DNA of 64,000 nt from Mesorhizobium sp. M4B.F.Ca.ET.203.01.1.1. Lineage in GTDB: Bacteria; Pseudomonadota; Alphaproteobacteria; Rhizobiales; Rhizobiaceae. The notes beneath the pieces were generated by a model that saw only the letters and a program-made list of their open reading frames with translations, was not told the DNA's origin and ran no database searches. Position 1 is the stretch's first letter, and every line of letters starts with the position of its first letter. Shown here piece after piece: positions 25,585-34,785 of the stretch. The position numbers and the translations under genes are program-made. The stretch is taken from contig NZ_SRUO01000017.1 of the NCBI RefSeq assembly GCF_004791025.1, positions 67,474 through 131,473 on the forward strand. The letters run 5' to 3'.

Positions 25585-25960
25585 GATCGAACTACCTGAT
25601 CGAAATTGTGGCCCGTGCTATCTGGCTACTTCCGCTCCAATCTGAGTCTGCGCGATGTCAGGGAAATGCTGCTCGATCGCGGGATTGTCGTTCCCCACGA
25701 GACCATCCTCCGATGGTGCCGATGCACTGCCTGATTATGCCCGCCGCATACGCCGAAGGCGCAAACGAAAACGATGTCTGGCACCTCGATGAAGTCGTGG
25801 TGCGCATCAACGGTCAGAAATCCTGGGTGTGGAGAGCGGTTGATCAGGACGGATATGTGCTCGACGAGATCGTCCAACGCGCCGCAACGCTGCGAAGTCG
25901 GTAGCTTCGGCCGAGATAGAAGATACTTTCGTTGCACTGCGCCTGAGCTCAAACCACTCA
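25585..25960 (+). pseudogene. IS6-family transposase remnant
   Basis: Across frames one can read DYLIEIVARAIWL, VREMLLDRGIVV, HETILRWC, DYARRIRRRRKRK, WHLDEVVVRINGQKSWVWRAVDQDGYVLDEIVQ and RRNAAKSV. WHLDEVVVRI holds the first catalytic Asp of IS6/IS26-type transposases. Several indels and a missing C-terminus make it inactive. Confidence 0.75.
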
Positions 25961-25994
25961 CCGTCAAATCGTAACGGCGCACGCGCTTGTCCAC

Positions 25995-26462
25995 GATCTC
26001 CGAAGGCTGCTCTACATTTTCAGCGATGGTTCATGGACGAAGGGGCTGCATGGCTCCGATCACGATCGGCCGAGCTTGAACGACTAAGCGGGCAGACAAT
26101 CATCTAAGGTGATTGTGAGGGACCTTGGATTCCGCTGGGGTTCGTGCGGCAAGCATAGGACACTCTACTTTAACTGGCGACTTCTACAGCTGCCGGTACA
26201 GGTTATCGACTACGTGGTGCTACACGAACAGGTTCACCTGCTGCATCACAACCACTCCAAGCAATTCTGGAAAGCGATGGACAGCGTGCTTCCAGACTGG
26301 CTTGTTCGTAAGCAAGAATTGGAACGCGATTGGGTAGGTTTGCGCGTTTCGCTTTGGCGACTCCGTCGGAGGCCCCCGCTGGCGAAGGGATTGCCTCCAC
26401 GAGTAAGGTGTCGCGGCGATGAGTTGCCGCAGGTCAAGCTCAGCGAAGCCGATCGACAGTAA
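25995..26462 (+). pseudogene. YgjP/DUF45-type metallopeptidase, 5' end damaged
   Basis: FQRWFMDEGAAWLRSRSAELERLSGQ is followed, after a frameshift near 26100, by VRDLGFRWGSCGKHRTLYFNWRLLQLPVQVIDYVVLHEQVHLLHHNHSKQFW. HEQVH is the HExxH zinc site. In this family (WLM/SprT-like, YgjP) the gene usually neighbours restriction systems. The N-terminal 100 or so residues are gone, replaced by IS6 debris. The long basic C-terminal tail (RLRRRPPLAKGLPPRVR) is atypical. A short protein from ATG or GTG near 26109 could still be made. Confidence 0.65.
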
Positions 26463-26545
26463 TGCCCCCGACAGTCGGGGATATTCCCACGTGTCAGCGC
26501 TCGCCGCCTCAACTGCATTCCGTGTATTCGAAGGCTGAAAGCACG

Positions 26546-27465
26546 ATGCCGATCCCTGACTACCAATCGCTCATGCTCCCGGTTCTTGAGGTCTCTTCGA
26601 AGGACGAAACCTCCGCCCACTAGCCGAGGCCGAGATTGCTGCACGGTTTGGTCTCACCGCTGAAGAGCGTGAGCAGCTGTTGCCGAGCGGCAAGCAGCAC
26701 GTGCTACACAACCGTATCCACTGGGCGAAATTCTACATGAGCAAAGCGGGACTGCTCGCCTCTCCCGCACGAGGGCGGTTCGTTGCCACCGAAGCAGGTC
26801 TGTCATTGCTCACCAGCGGCCCTGACCGCATCGACGTGAAGCTGCTATTGAAACACCCAGAGTTTAGGAAGTTTTACAAGGGCAACGGCTCCGATGATAG
26901 TGCAGGGGAGACGCCATCCGACGTCGCGACGGAGGCGACGCCGGAAGAGCAGATCGAAAGTGCCTATCAGGCGGTACTAACCGCTTTGCGGGCAGACATT
27001 TTGGACAGGATAGGCCAAAACAGCCCGGCCTTCTTTGAGCGGCTCATTGTCGATCTACTTGTCGCCATGGGTTATGGCGGATCGCATAAGAACGCAGCCG
27101 CCCAGCTTGGGCGCTCGGGCGACGGCGGGGTTGATGGCGTAATCAACGAGGATCGGCTCGGTCTCGATCGGTGTATGTTCAAGCGAAGCGTTATGCTGTC
27201 GCAAACGCTATTGGGCGACCTGATGTTCAAGGATTCGTCGGCAGTCTGGTAGGGCTAGGAGCGACGAAGGGTGTTTTCGTGACCACCTCGACATTCAGCC
27301 CACATGCCCACGAATTCGTGAAGCACCTGTCTCAACGCGTCATTCTGCTCGATGGGCGCCAACTTGCCGACTTGATGTTCGAGCATGGCGTCGGAGTTCG
27401 TGTCCGTCGAGCCATTGAGCTACCGGACGCGCCTTTTGCTGACGCACCGGCGCAATCTGAAGGCC
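26546..27465 (+). pseudogene. mrr: Mrr-type restriction endonuclease, frameshifted
   Basis: ATG 26546 begins MPIPDYQSLMLPVLEVSS, the Mrr N-terminal winged-helix opening. An indel near 26605 shifts into the frame FGLTAEEREQLLPSGKQHVLHNRIHWAKFYMSKAGLL. The catalytic domain has FFERLIVDLLVAMGYGG, SGDGGVDGVINEDRLGLD and, after a second shift near 27170, YVQAKRYA (the QAK of the Mrr active site), then GVFVTTSTFSPHA and VILLDGRQLADLM. Two frameshifts separate domain halves, so the enzyme that would cut methylated DNA is inactive. The 3' end abuts an IS110 fragment. Confidence 0.85.
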
Positions 27466-28205
27466 GAAGTTCCTCGACCTGGAGAACGCCATCCGCCACT
27501 CGCTGAAGTCGTTCGGCATCCGCCTTAGGCAAGGTCGGACGTGGCGCCTTCGAACGCGCGGTACGCCAGGCGGTGGCGGACAATCCGTTGTCGGCCGAGC
27601 TGATGGACGCCATGCTGACGGCGCGCGCGGCGCTGTGGCGACAGTACTGCCGGCTGCATGATCTCGTCGTGAGGATCGTCGCGCACAGCGAGCCGTGCCG
27701 GCGCTTCATGGCTATTCCCGACGTGGTCGGGTGACGGCGCTCTCCTTCATGACGGCGATCGACGATCCCACGCGCTTTCACCGCTCGCGCGACGTCGCCG
27801 CTTACTTCGGGCTGACGTCGCGGCGCTGGCAGTCCGGTTCAACGATCGACATTCAGGGACGGATCTCCAAGGCCGGCGACGCGGACGTGCGGCGCGCGCT
27901 CTACGAGGCGGCGTCAGGACTGATGACGCGCTTCAAGGGCAGGGACAAGGTCAAGAGCTGGGGCCGGGACATCGCCAAACGCTCCTGCCACCGCAAGGCC
28001 TGCGTTGCGGTGGCGCGCAAGCTGGCGGTGATCATACACGCCATGTGGAGCGATGGACGTTTACGTCGGCGATGCGGCCGCGAGCGAGGCCGATGCCACG
28101 CGGCGCGCCCATGTCAAGGACCGCAAGCTGCTGGGAGCGCATCGATGAGCGGTGCGGCGGCAGATAAAACGCATGGCGCCGGCGCGCTGACGGACCCCAT
28201 CTGAG
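27466..28205 (+). pseudogene. IS110-family transposase remnant 1
   Basis: Readable across frames: LENAIRHSLKSFGIRL, FERAVRQAVADNPLSAELMDAMLTARAALW, CRRFMAIPDVVG, then VTALSFMTAIDDPTRFHRSRDVAAYFGLTSRRWQSGSTIDIQGRISKAGDADVRRALYEAAS and AVARKLAVIIHAMW. The N-terminal DEDD domain is missing and a frameshift near 27730 separates the rest. It lies against the end of mrr. Confidence 0.8.
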
Positions 28206-28311
28206 CAAGGAGATCCGCTCCGGCGGATGAGCACCGATGCAAACCAGGAACGACTGAACCACGTTATCCTGCCTGCCGCCGCGCCGACAATGAGACAGCC
28301 GGACCGCGCTC

Positions 28312-28760
28312 GATTTCGATGCTCCGTCCGTCCGATGGAAGAGTGCGTCACGACGGTTCGAGCGCTGCGTTCATCCCCGGCGTCGGTCCGGTGACGGCGC
28401 TTTCGTTCATGAACGGCGATGGACGATCCCACGCGGTTCCGCCGCTCGCGCGACGTCGCGGCCTACTTCGGGCTGAGGTCGCGACGCCGGCAGTCGGGCA
28501 CCTCGATCGACGTTCAGGGCCGCATCTCGAAGGCAGGCGACGTCGACGTGCGGCGCGCGCTCTATGAGGCGGCGTCTGATGATGCGCTTCAAGGGCAAGG
28601 ACAAGGTCAAGAGCTGGGGCCAGGACTCGCCAAACGCTCCTGCACTGCAAGGCCGCCGGGCCAAGAGCCAGAACTGTCCAACAGGCTGATTGACGTGCAC
28701 AAGACAGCATACGCGTCCTTCGGCGAAAGCCTCGCACGAAATACGTGGTGAGGCCCGACG
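28312..28760 (+). pseudogene. IS110-family transposase remnant 2
   Basis: A second, shorter and more damaged copy related to remnant 1. 28389-28618 aligns with 27722-27961 (SRDVAAYFGLRSRRRQSGTSIDVQGRISKAGDVDVRRALYEAAS) with one- or two-base shifts. The two copies are close relatives rather than exact repeats, so they probably came from separate insertions of related elements. Confidence 0.75.
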
Positions 28761-29068
28761 CAACCGGTCGGTGCCAGTCGTCGGCTCTTGTGGGGTGAAG
28801 GCTCTGAAACGATAATTTTCCGTTCGCATCGACGGGAGAAGCGAGTGTGGACCACCAGCGGTCACCGCTGCCCCGCGCCAATGGTCGGTCTGCCGGGGCA
28901 CCGAGTTATAATGGAGATAATCTTCTTTTGTATCTAGGTCGATGATGATATCCGTCATGCCTGCCAAAATGAGTCGGCGCTGGGCACAGCGTGACGACCC
29001 TATTCTGGCGGGCCGAGGCGGCTGCCCCAGCACCTAGCAGCGAGAAAACACACGCAAGGAGAACTCCA
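28761..29068. other. Leader region of the lactone oxidase gene
   Basis: About 300 bases with no supported gene. The last part carries the Shine-Dalgarno AAGGAG at 29056-29061 used by the TTG start at 29069. Codons from 28991 are in frame with the oxidase but read as low-complexity Ala/Pro and Ser/Thr, unlike the family. Confidence 0.4.
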
Positions 29069-30346
29069 TTGCCTTCTTCAGAGACCAGAGCGCAGACACT
29101 CGGCCCTAGCATGATTTGGCGGAACTGGGTGAGCAATCAGGTTTGTCGGGTGAAGCATTTCGAAATGCCAAGTTCGGACGATGACGTCTGCAGAACGATC
29201 AAGACAGCAGCTTCAACCAATCTGCGCGTCCGCGTAGTGGGTACGGGGCACTCTTATACGCCGATTGTCCCCACGGACGGAGTTCTAATCTCCGCGGAGC
29301 GTCTAACAGGGATCGAAAATATCGACCCAACCAACGGCAGCGTAACCCTCCGCGGCGGAACGCGGATTTGTGACGTTGGCCTTGAACTGCGTTCTGCTGG
29401 TTGGGCATTGCCCAACCAGGGCGATATCGATCTGCAGACGATGAGCGGGGCCGTATCGACGGGTACGCATGGCAGCGGCGATAGTTTGCAATGCTTAGCG
29501 GGCCCGATAATTGGAATGCGGATAGCGATGGGCGATGGATCCATCGCCAATTTCGATGCTTCGCAAGACATCGATGTCCTCAACGCTGCGAAAGTTTGTC
29601 TCGGAATGCTTGGCGTGGTGCTTTCCGTCACGATGAAGCTTGTTCCTGCTTTTGATCTTCATGACAAAATATGGCGTGAGGATTTTGAAGAATGCATGAA
29701 TCATTTGGATCAGCTATGTCAGGAAAACCGGAGCCTCCGCGTGTTCTGGTGCCCGACCGAACACTCGGCATCGTTATACAGCCTGCCCGACACGTCTGGC
29801 ATTGGTCGTACGCGCAGTAAAGCTGATGTCTGCGAAATCAGAACGCTGAACGTCACAACTCAGCCGTCAGCAGCTGTCGAAGCACAGGCCGGCGAGAGAA
29901 TAGGGCCCAGCTATCGGATATTTCCGGGTTCAATTCCGATGCCGAACCATAACGAATGCGAATACTCGGTGCCCTACGAGGACGGTCCGGCGGTATTGCG
30001 TGAAATACGCAAGCTGATCCAGACGAAGCATCCGTCGCAGATATTCCCGGTTGAGTATAGAACCGTGGCGGCTGACGATATTTGGTTGAGTCCATACTTT
30101 GAGCGGAAGACCGCAATGATATCGGTGTCCGGCGCAGCAGGAGAGGACTACTGGGATTTCATCCGCGATTGCGAGACAATCTTTTCCTGGGTAAAAGGTC
30201 GTCCGCACTGGGGCAAACTTCACAGCCTGGGCCGGTCCGAGATCGAAGCCTTGTACCCAAGATACGGGGATTTTATTTCTCAAAGGGCTCGCTTCGACCC
30301 GGACGGTCGCTTCCTGAACGACTACCTGCGCGAACGTTTCGGCTAA
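29069..30346 (+). CDS. FAD-dependent aldonolactone oxidase (ALO/GULO type)
   Basis: About 425 aa. The FAD-binding PCMH half has WRNWVSNQVCR, VRVVGTGHSYTPIVPTDGVLIS, TLRGGTRICDVGLELRSAGWALPNQGDID and SGAVSTGTHGSG, the signature of L-gulono/D-arabinono-1,4-lactone oxidases. The C-terminal ALO domain ends with GRPHWGKLHS and RFDPDGRFLNDYL, also diagnostic. The start is TTG 29069, with AAGGAG seven bases upstream; ATG 29111 is the next choice. It oxidises an aldono-lactone or a sugar alcohol. Its stop overlaps by 4 bp, tail to tail, with the RpiR gene. It is probably the first enzyme of the sugar region that follows. Confidence 0.88.
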   Translation: MPSSETRAQTLGPSMIWRNWVSNQVCRVKHFEMPSSDDDVCRTIKTAASTNLRVRVVGTGHSYTPIVPTDGVLISAERLTGIENIDPTNGSVTLRGGTRICDVGLELRSAGWALPNQGDIDLQTMSGAVSTGTHGSGDSLQCLAGPIIGMRIAMGDGSIANFDASQDIDVLNAAKVCLGMLGVVLSVTMKLVPAFDLHDKIWREDFEECMNHLDQLCQENRSLRVFWCPTEHSASLYSLPDTSGIGRTRSKADVCEIRTLNVTTQPSAAVEAQAGERIGPSYRIFPGSIPMPNHNECEYSVPYEDGPAVLREIRKLIQTKHPSQIFPVEYRTVAADDIWLSPYFERKTAMISVSGAAGEDYWDFIRDCETIFSWVKGRPHWGKLHSLGRSEIEALYPRYGDFISQRARFDPDGRFLNDYLRERFG

Positions 30347-31170
30347 AAGCTTTTATCTATGGTGGCTTCTGCGGTTCGCTGCATAGCCGCCTGGAACTTG
30401 CTGCCATCTTTAGCGATCATGTTGGCGAGGATGTCGATGATCAAATATTGTCCAGCGACCCTGGAGAATGCTCCTCGCGTGATGGGCGTGTCTGTTGAGG
30501 ATGCTCCCAGTACAGCGTCCGCGTTGGCAGCGATCGGGCTGCGTATATGACAGGTGATTGCGATGGTAAATGCGCCAGCCGCCTTGGCCGCCATAAGTGA
30601 GTTGATTGTATCCTTGCTCGAGCCAGATTCCGAAATTGCCAGTGCGACTTGCTTCGGCCCGAGATTCACTGCACTCATGACGGCGAGATGTGGGTCGTCC
30701 AGCACGCGCGACACCAGTCCGAATCGAACAAACAAGTAATGCGCGTATCGGGCCACATTCGCAGAGCCGCCGAACCCGTACAGATCTATGCTTTTTGCTC
30801 GTATGATCTGTTTTGCCGCCAATTCGAGAGCGGCGTGATTCAACAGGTCCTTTGTCTGCTTGAGCGCGGTGATGGCCGTCGACAGCGTGTCGTCGATGAC
30901 GTCACCAGACGGGCTGGCGTGTCTGATTGTCTGGTGAGTGGAGAGTTCGATCCCCAATGCCAGTTTGAAACGCTGGAAGCTCGAAAATTTGATGTCTCTA
31001 CAGAACCTCAAGACGCTCGCTTCGCTCGATCCGGATCCGTCAGCAACCTCCGTGATAGTTTGGTTCACGACCTTCGCGGGATCGTTAAGGACGTACTCAC
31101 TGATGCGAAGGAGCGCCGGACTGAGGCTGGGCTGAGACGAACGCAAGCGCGCCAAGATCTTTTCCTGCAT
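30343..31170 (-). CDS. RpiR-family sugar-phosphate-sensing regulator 1
   Basis: 275 aa: N-terminal HTH_6 (LLRISEYVLNDPAKVVNQTITEVADGSGSSEASVLRFCRDIKFSSFQRFKLAL) and C-terminal SIS domain (SIDLYGFGGSANVARYAHYLFVRFG, VALAISESGSSKDTINSLMAAKAAGAFTIAIT). RpiR regulators bind phosphorylated sugars through the SIS domain. It is divergent from the kinase-SIS-ABC operon starting at 31461, the usual layout for a local repressor. Confidence 0.92.
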   Translation of the reverse strand: MQEKILARLRSSQPSLSPALLRISEYVLNDPAKVVNQTITEVADGSGSSEASVLRFCRDIKFSSFQRFKLALGIELSTHQTIRHASPSGDVIDDTLSTAITALKQTKDLLNHAALELAAKQIIRAKSIDLYGFGGSANVARYAHYLFVRFGLVSRVLDDPHLAVMSAVNLGPKQVALAISESGSSKDTINSLMAAKAAGAFTIAITCHIRSPIAANADAVLGASSTDTPITRGAFSRVAGQYLIIDILANMIAKDGSKFQAAMQRTAEATIDKSF

Positions 31171-31460
31171 TTACGATTCCCTTGATGTCGCCGAGCTCCA
31201 GCTCCCTAGGCTTGATTGACACGGGCAGTGAAAGCAATAGGAATTTTTCAGCAGATTGCCAAGCCGTGAACATTGTTTTCGTTAGAGCCCCCAGCCGCCT
31301 GCCAGCCTTTTTGCACGGCATTTGACCATCATCGCCGCGCGGGGAAAGAGTCGCGCATGATGAAAAAAACCATCTTTCGCAGACGAAAAAAAAGTGATAT
31401 TCCTTCAGCGAGAGACTGGGACCGCGGCCGCTGGGCGCGAATGCGAACAGAGATGACGAG
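31171..31460. promoter_or_regulatory. Divergent promoter region between RpiR 1 and the kinase operon
   Basis: 290 bp without a gene. It holds two A-tracts (31364-31369 and 31386-31394) flanking TTTCGCAGACGAAA, a short inverted-repeat-like core at about 31375-31389 (TTTCGcagaCGAAA: 5-bp arms). This is the best visible candidate operator for the RpiR regulator, though no experimental motif is known for it. Confidence 0.45.
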
Positions 31461-32405
31461 ATGTTTTCTATATCGATTGGTGTCGACATCGGAGGCACCA
31501 AAACGCATTTGAGAAGCTGCCTGGAACAGGGCATGGGCCGCGACTTGGTGGTGAGGACCAGTGAATGGCGTTGTGGAGCCTATGACCACGATATTCCTGG
31601 ACTAATCGCGCTAATCAGCGGATTTGCGGATGGCGCCACTCCCAACGGCATCGCGATTGGCTCTCATGGATGTGATGATGAGGCCGAGTGTGCCATCCTG
31701 CAAAAACCCCTTTCCAATCATTTTGCCTGCCCGTTGAGGGTCGTCAACGATGCAGAGCTATTTCCCCTAGCCATGGGGCTTTCCAGCGGAATTGGTGTCG
31801 TCGCGGGAACTGGCTCAATCGCCGTTGCTCGGGACCAGAAAGGCAGGATGCATGTCGCAGGCGGTTGGGGCTGGGCAATCGGAGACGAAGGGAGCGCTCC
31901 CGGTTTAGTACGTGAGGCTGGTCGAGCAGTGCGACGGCACATTGACCTCGGAGGGGCAAGGTCAGAGCCGCTTGTCGAAGCGCTTTGTGAGGCATTTGGA
32001 CTGAATAGCCCCACGAACATCGGCACCGCTATCGCGAAGGAAGGCGGTGCCTCGGCTCTGGGGCGACACGCACCCGTTATCTTCTACGCAGCCAATGAAG
32101 GCTCGTCGTTGGCTAAGCGCGTTATTGACGAGGGCGCAGCGGCCCTGACCCAATTAGTTCACCACCTGAAGTTGGCGGGCGTGTCCGACAAAGACGTGGT
32201 GGTAGGCGGAGGGGTCATCCTCGCCCAGCCACTTTTAGCCAATGCGTTCTCCCATCAAATTTCCGATCGTTTCGGGGCGACAGTGGCGGTCACCTTCCTC
32301 GACAAGCCGCCGGTCTTAGGCGCCTGCGTCTTGGCGCGGCAACTTTGCAGTGCCGGGGATGGCCCAGAGACCTCAATTGTCTCTCAACATATGGATATCC
32401 AATGA
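31461..32405 (+). CDS. BadF/BadG/NAGK-type sugar kinase
   Basis: 314 aa of the ASKHA fold. Phosphate-1 motif SIGVDIGGTKTHLR at the N-terminus; VVNDAELFPLAMG (connect/phosphate 2, catalytic Asp); GVVAGTGSIAVARD and GGWGWAIGDEGSAPGLVREAGRA, the characteristic signature of N-acetylglucosamine kinases and BadF-type ATPases; VVVGGGVILAQPLL near the end. It should phosphorylate an imported sugar, probably an amino sugar. It overlaps the SIS gene by ATGA, so the two are co-translated. Confidence 0.88.
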   Translation: MFSISIGVDIGGTKTHLRSCLEQGMGRDLVVRTSEWRCGAYDHDIPGLIALISGFADGATPNGIAIGSHGCDDEAECAILQKPLSNHFACPLRVVNDAELFPLAMGLSSGIGVVAGTGSIAVARDQKGRMHVAGGWGWAIGDEGSAPGLVREAGRAVRRHIDLGGARSEPLVEALCEAFGLNSPTNIGTAIAKEGGASALGRHAPVIFYAANEGSSLAKRVIDEGAAALTQLVHHLKLAGVSDKDVVVGGGVILAQPLLANAFSHQISDRFGATVAVTFLDKPPVLGACVLARQLCSAGDGPETSIVSQHMDIQ

Positions 32406-33415
32406 TTTACAGGTCAACGATCGCCCGTCAACCCAATCAGTTTCGCCATACCTTGGAAGTGGTCGGAACGCAGCTTCGCGACCTTGATCTCGCGCCATTT
32501 GAAAAGGGGACTGTCGTCGTTACAGGAATAGGCGCGAGTTACGAGGCAGCGGGGGTAGTGGCCGGTGAGCTGCAACGCCGCGGCAGACGAGCAAATACTT
32601 GGCGCGCAGTCGATCTCATGGAGCCGGGGGACCCTGGCGACGCGATCATAGTCTTTTCTGTCGGAGGAAGAAGCATCGAGCCAATCGCTGCACTCACCAT
32701 CCACAGCACGTTACCATCCCTCGCGATTACAAGCGGAGGCAACGACCCGCTGTCACGCACCGCTTCGGCAGCACTTCGCTTCGAGTCCGGTCCGGATTCA
32801 CTGCCGTCGAGCACCGGCTACACAGGCTCGCTGCTGGCAGGCGGGCTGCTGATAGATGCGCTCTGCGGTGAAGACAGCTTCAATTGGAACGACATTCCTC
32901 TGATAGCAAGCGAGGTCTTGGAAACCTCTGCGAAAAAGATGGCACGCATTGGAGAAATGTTTCATGACCAGCGGGCGATCGATTGCGTTGGCGCGATATC
33001 GGCTTTGGGTACGGCGGGCGAGGCTTGTTTGCTCATTCGCGAGGCTGCGAGGGTGCCCACCGGCGTCGCAGACACGCTGCACTACTTGCACGGCCCGATG
33101 GAATCGATGGATCAGGCAACCGGGATTTTGATATTTGGTGACGGCCGCGAAGTGCGATTGGCGCAGGAATTGGCTGAAATCGGCTGTGCAGTTCTTCTGG
33201 TAACCGCAAGCGAGTCGCCTCAGGACGCCAAAAACCTCGCAGTTGTGAAGGTGCCATCTTTGCAGAACCGCGTGGCACGATCAATCGTGGACATCCTGCC
33301 CGCTCAGCTGCTAGCCGCAGAACTGTCCGACGCGGCCGGACTTACTGATGCCCAGTTTCGTTATAGCCAAAATGACACAAAGGTGACCATGGACGAATCG
33401 GAGCCCCGGGTCTGA
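32402..33415 (+). CDS. SIS-domain sugar isomerase/deaminase (GlmS/AgaS-like)
   Basis: 337 aa from ATG 32402 (overlapping the kinase stop). It opens MIYRSTIARQPNQFRHTL, like the isomerase half of glucosamine-6-phosphate synthase and AgaS. SIS motifs: VVVTGIGASYEAAGVVAGELQRRG and AIIVFSVGGRSIEPIAAL. The second half has VADTLHYLHGPMESMDQATGILIFGDG. Such enzymes interconvert amino- and keto-sugar phosphates, fitting with the kinase upstream. The open frame from 32345 is simply the overlap with the kinase. Confidence 0.87.
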   Translation: MIYRSTIARQPNQFRHTLEVVGTQLRDLDLAPFEKGTVVVTGIGASYEAAGVVAGELQRRGRRANTWRAVDLMEPGDPGDAIIVFSVGGRSIEPIAALTIHSTLPSLAITSGGNDPLSRTASAALRFESGPDSLPSSTGYTGSLLAGGLLIDALCGEDSFNWNDIPLIASEVLETSAKKMARIGEMFHDQRAIDCVGAISALGTAGEACLLIREAARVPTGVADTLHYLHGPMESMDQATGILIFGDGREVRLAQELAEIGCAVLLVTASESPQDAKNLAVVKVPSLQNRVARSIVDILPAQLLAAELSDAAGLTDAQFRYSQNDTKVTMDESEPRV

Positions 33416-33783
33416 GCACGCGCGCCACGAGATGACACGTTCCGGACATCCTTCTTGGCCCTGATCAAGACAGCAATGGCGAGCCAGTGCAGTGTTCACG
33501 CTGTCTCGAGGCCGTCGACGGCAGAATGTGTCGTGCTTCGCCTGCCAATTGAATGGAGCGCAGCATTCTGTTTCCAAAGGCGCATGAAACTTGGAAAGGT
33601 AACTCTACGATAAAACTATACGCCGTGGAATTGTCTCGGCACGGTTGACGGCTGCGAGTAACTCACCACGGGGAACACTGCATCGTTGACGTCCTCTGCT
33701 TGCTGAAGCTCGCTTAAGCGTTGCTGGCAGCATCTGAGGTGCCCATTCCAGGCGAGCATAAATAACTCCAGGAGCAACGGACG
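33416..33783. other. Intergenic region before the ABC permease
   Basis: About 370 bases. No gene or strong hairpin was found. GGAGCAACGG precedes the permease ATG as ribosome binding site. A promoter for the transporter may lie here, but none is obvious. Confidence 0.4.
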
Positions 33784-34662
33784 ATGGCATCTTCCCGGCC
33801 TAAAGTGTATTCGGCGCTCGTTACACCCGCGATCGCGTTCCTATGTCTTGCGACAGTCGTGCCGATTGCAGCTGTCATTGCCCTCTCGTTCGGTGACTTC
33901 AACATAGCCTTCCCGGAAAAGACGCGCTTTATCCGGCTTTACAATTACGCGCGGTTCTTGTCCGACGGTCGGTTTATCAACGCCGCGCTGGTTACGTTCA
34001 TTTTGGTCGTCGTCCCCGTCGTCCTCCAATTACTGTGTGGATTAGCGTTGGCAATAGCGCTTAAGGAAAATCTCGTTGGCACACGGTGGATGCGAGCATC
34101 TTTCCTGCTTCCGTCAATAATTCCGCCAGCGGTAGGCGGAATTGTGTGGAAGCTGTTCCTCATTCCTGGTGTGGGCGGCTTGTCTTATCTCGCAAGCTTG
34201 TTCGGTCACAATTTCGAAGCTGACTTACTTGGAAGCAAAACGTCAGCGCTTATCTCCGTGATCATCGTATCGATTTGGTTTGGCGTTCCCATAGTTGCTT
34301 TGCTGCTTCTCTCGTCTTTGGACTCGATCCCAGACGAGATTTATGAGGCGGCAAACCTCGACGGAGCAAGTTGGGCCCAGGCGCAATGGCATATTTCCAT
34401 ACCGCTCGTCTTACCTGCGATGGGAGCCGTCGCCGTGTTTCAAGCCTTAGAGGTCCTTGGGATTTTCCCCGTGATCTTCGTGTTGACAGGTGGCGGGCCG
34501 GCTGGGGCGACTGAACCCCTAAACTTCTACGCTTTCCTGACCGCATTTACATATCTCGATCTCGATTATTCCGCCGCAATTCTCGTGGCATTCACAACAA
34601 CGATCGTCGGCGTGTGTTTTTGGTCTATTCGCCAAATCTCGGCCACTCGCGTTGGGAGGTAA
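33784..34662 (+). CDS. Sugar ABC transporter permease (MalF/UgpA type)
   Basis: 292 aa with six predicted transmembrane segments. The EAA loop lies at DEIYEAANLDGASWAQAQWHISIPLVLPAM, the site that docks on the ATPase. It opens YSALVTPAIAFLCLATVVPIAAVIALSF. It carries sugars or glycerol-phosphate-like solutes across the inner membrane as half of a heterodimer with the next gene. The stop codon lies inside the first unit of an 81-bp tandem duplication. Confidence 0.93.
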   Translation: MASSRPKVYSALVTPAIAFLCLATVVPIAAVIALSFGDFNIAFPEKTRFIRLYNYARFLSDGRFINAALVTFILVVVPVVLQLLCGLALAIALKENLVGTRWMRASFLLPSIIPPAVGGIVWKLFLIPGVGGLSYLASLFGHNFEADLLGSKTSALISVIIVSIWFGVPIVALLLLSSLDSIPDEIYEAANLDGASWAQAQWHISIPLVLPAMGAVAVFQALEVLGIFPVIFVLTGGGPAGATEPLNFYAFLTAFTYLDLDYSAAILVAFTTTIVGVCFWSIRQISATRVGR

Positions 34663-34785
34663 GCCCATGCATCGATACCTTGGACGTCACATCTCCGAAT
34701 ATCATCCACTCGCCAAATCTCGGCCCCTCGCGTTGGGAGGTGAGCCCATGCGTCGGGACCTCGGACGTCACATCTACGGATACCT
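34631..34785 (+). repeat. 81-bp tandem duplication of a gene junction
   Basis: Unit 1 starts at 34631 (GCCAAATCTCGGCC) and unit 2 at 34712. They match at about 67 of the first 72 positions. Each unit carries the end of the first permease frame with a stop (TAA in unit 1, TGA in unit 2), the ribosome binding site GGGAGG and an ATG (34667 and 34748). The period is a multiple of three, so the two ATGs are in frame. Confidence 0.85.
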
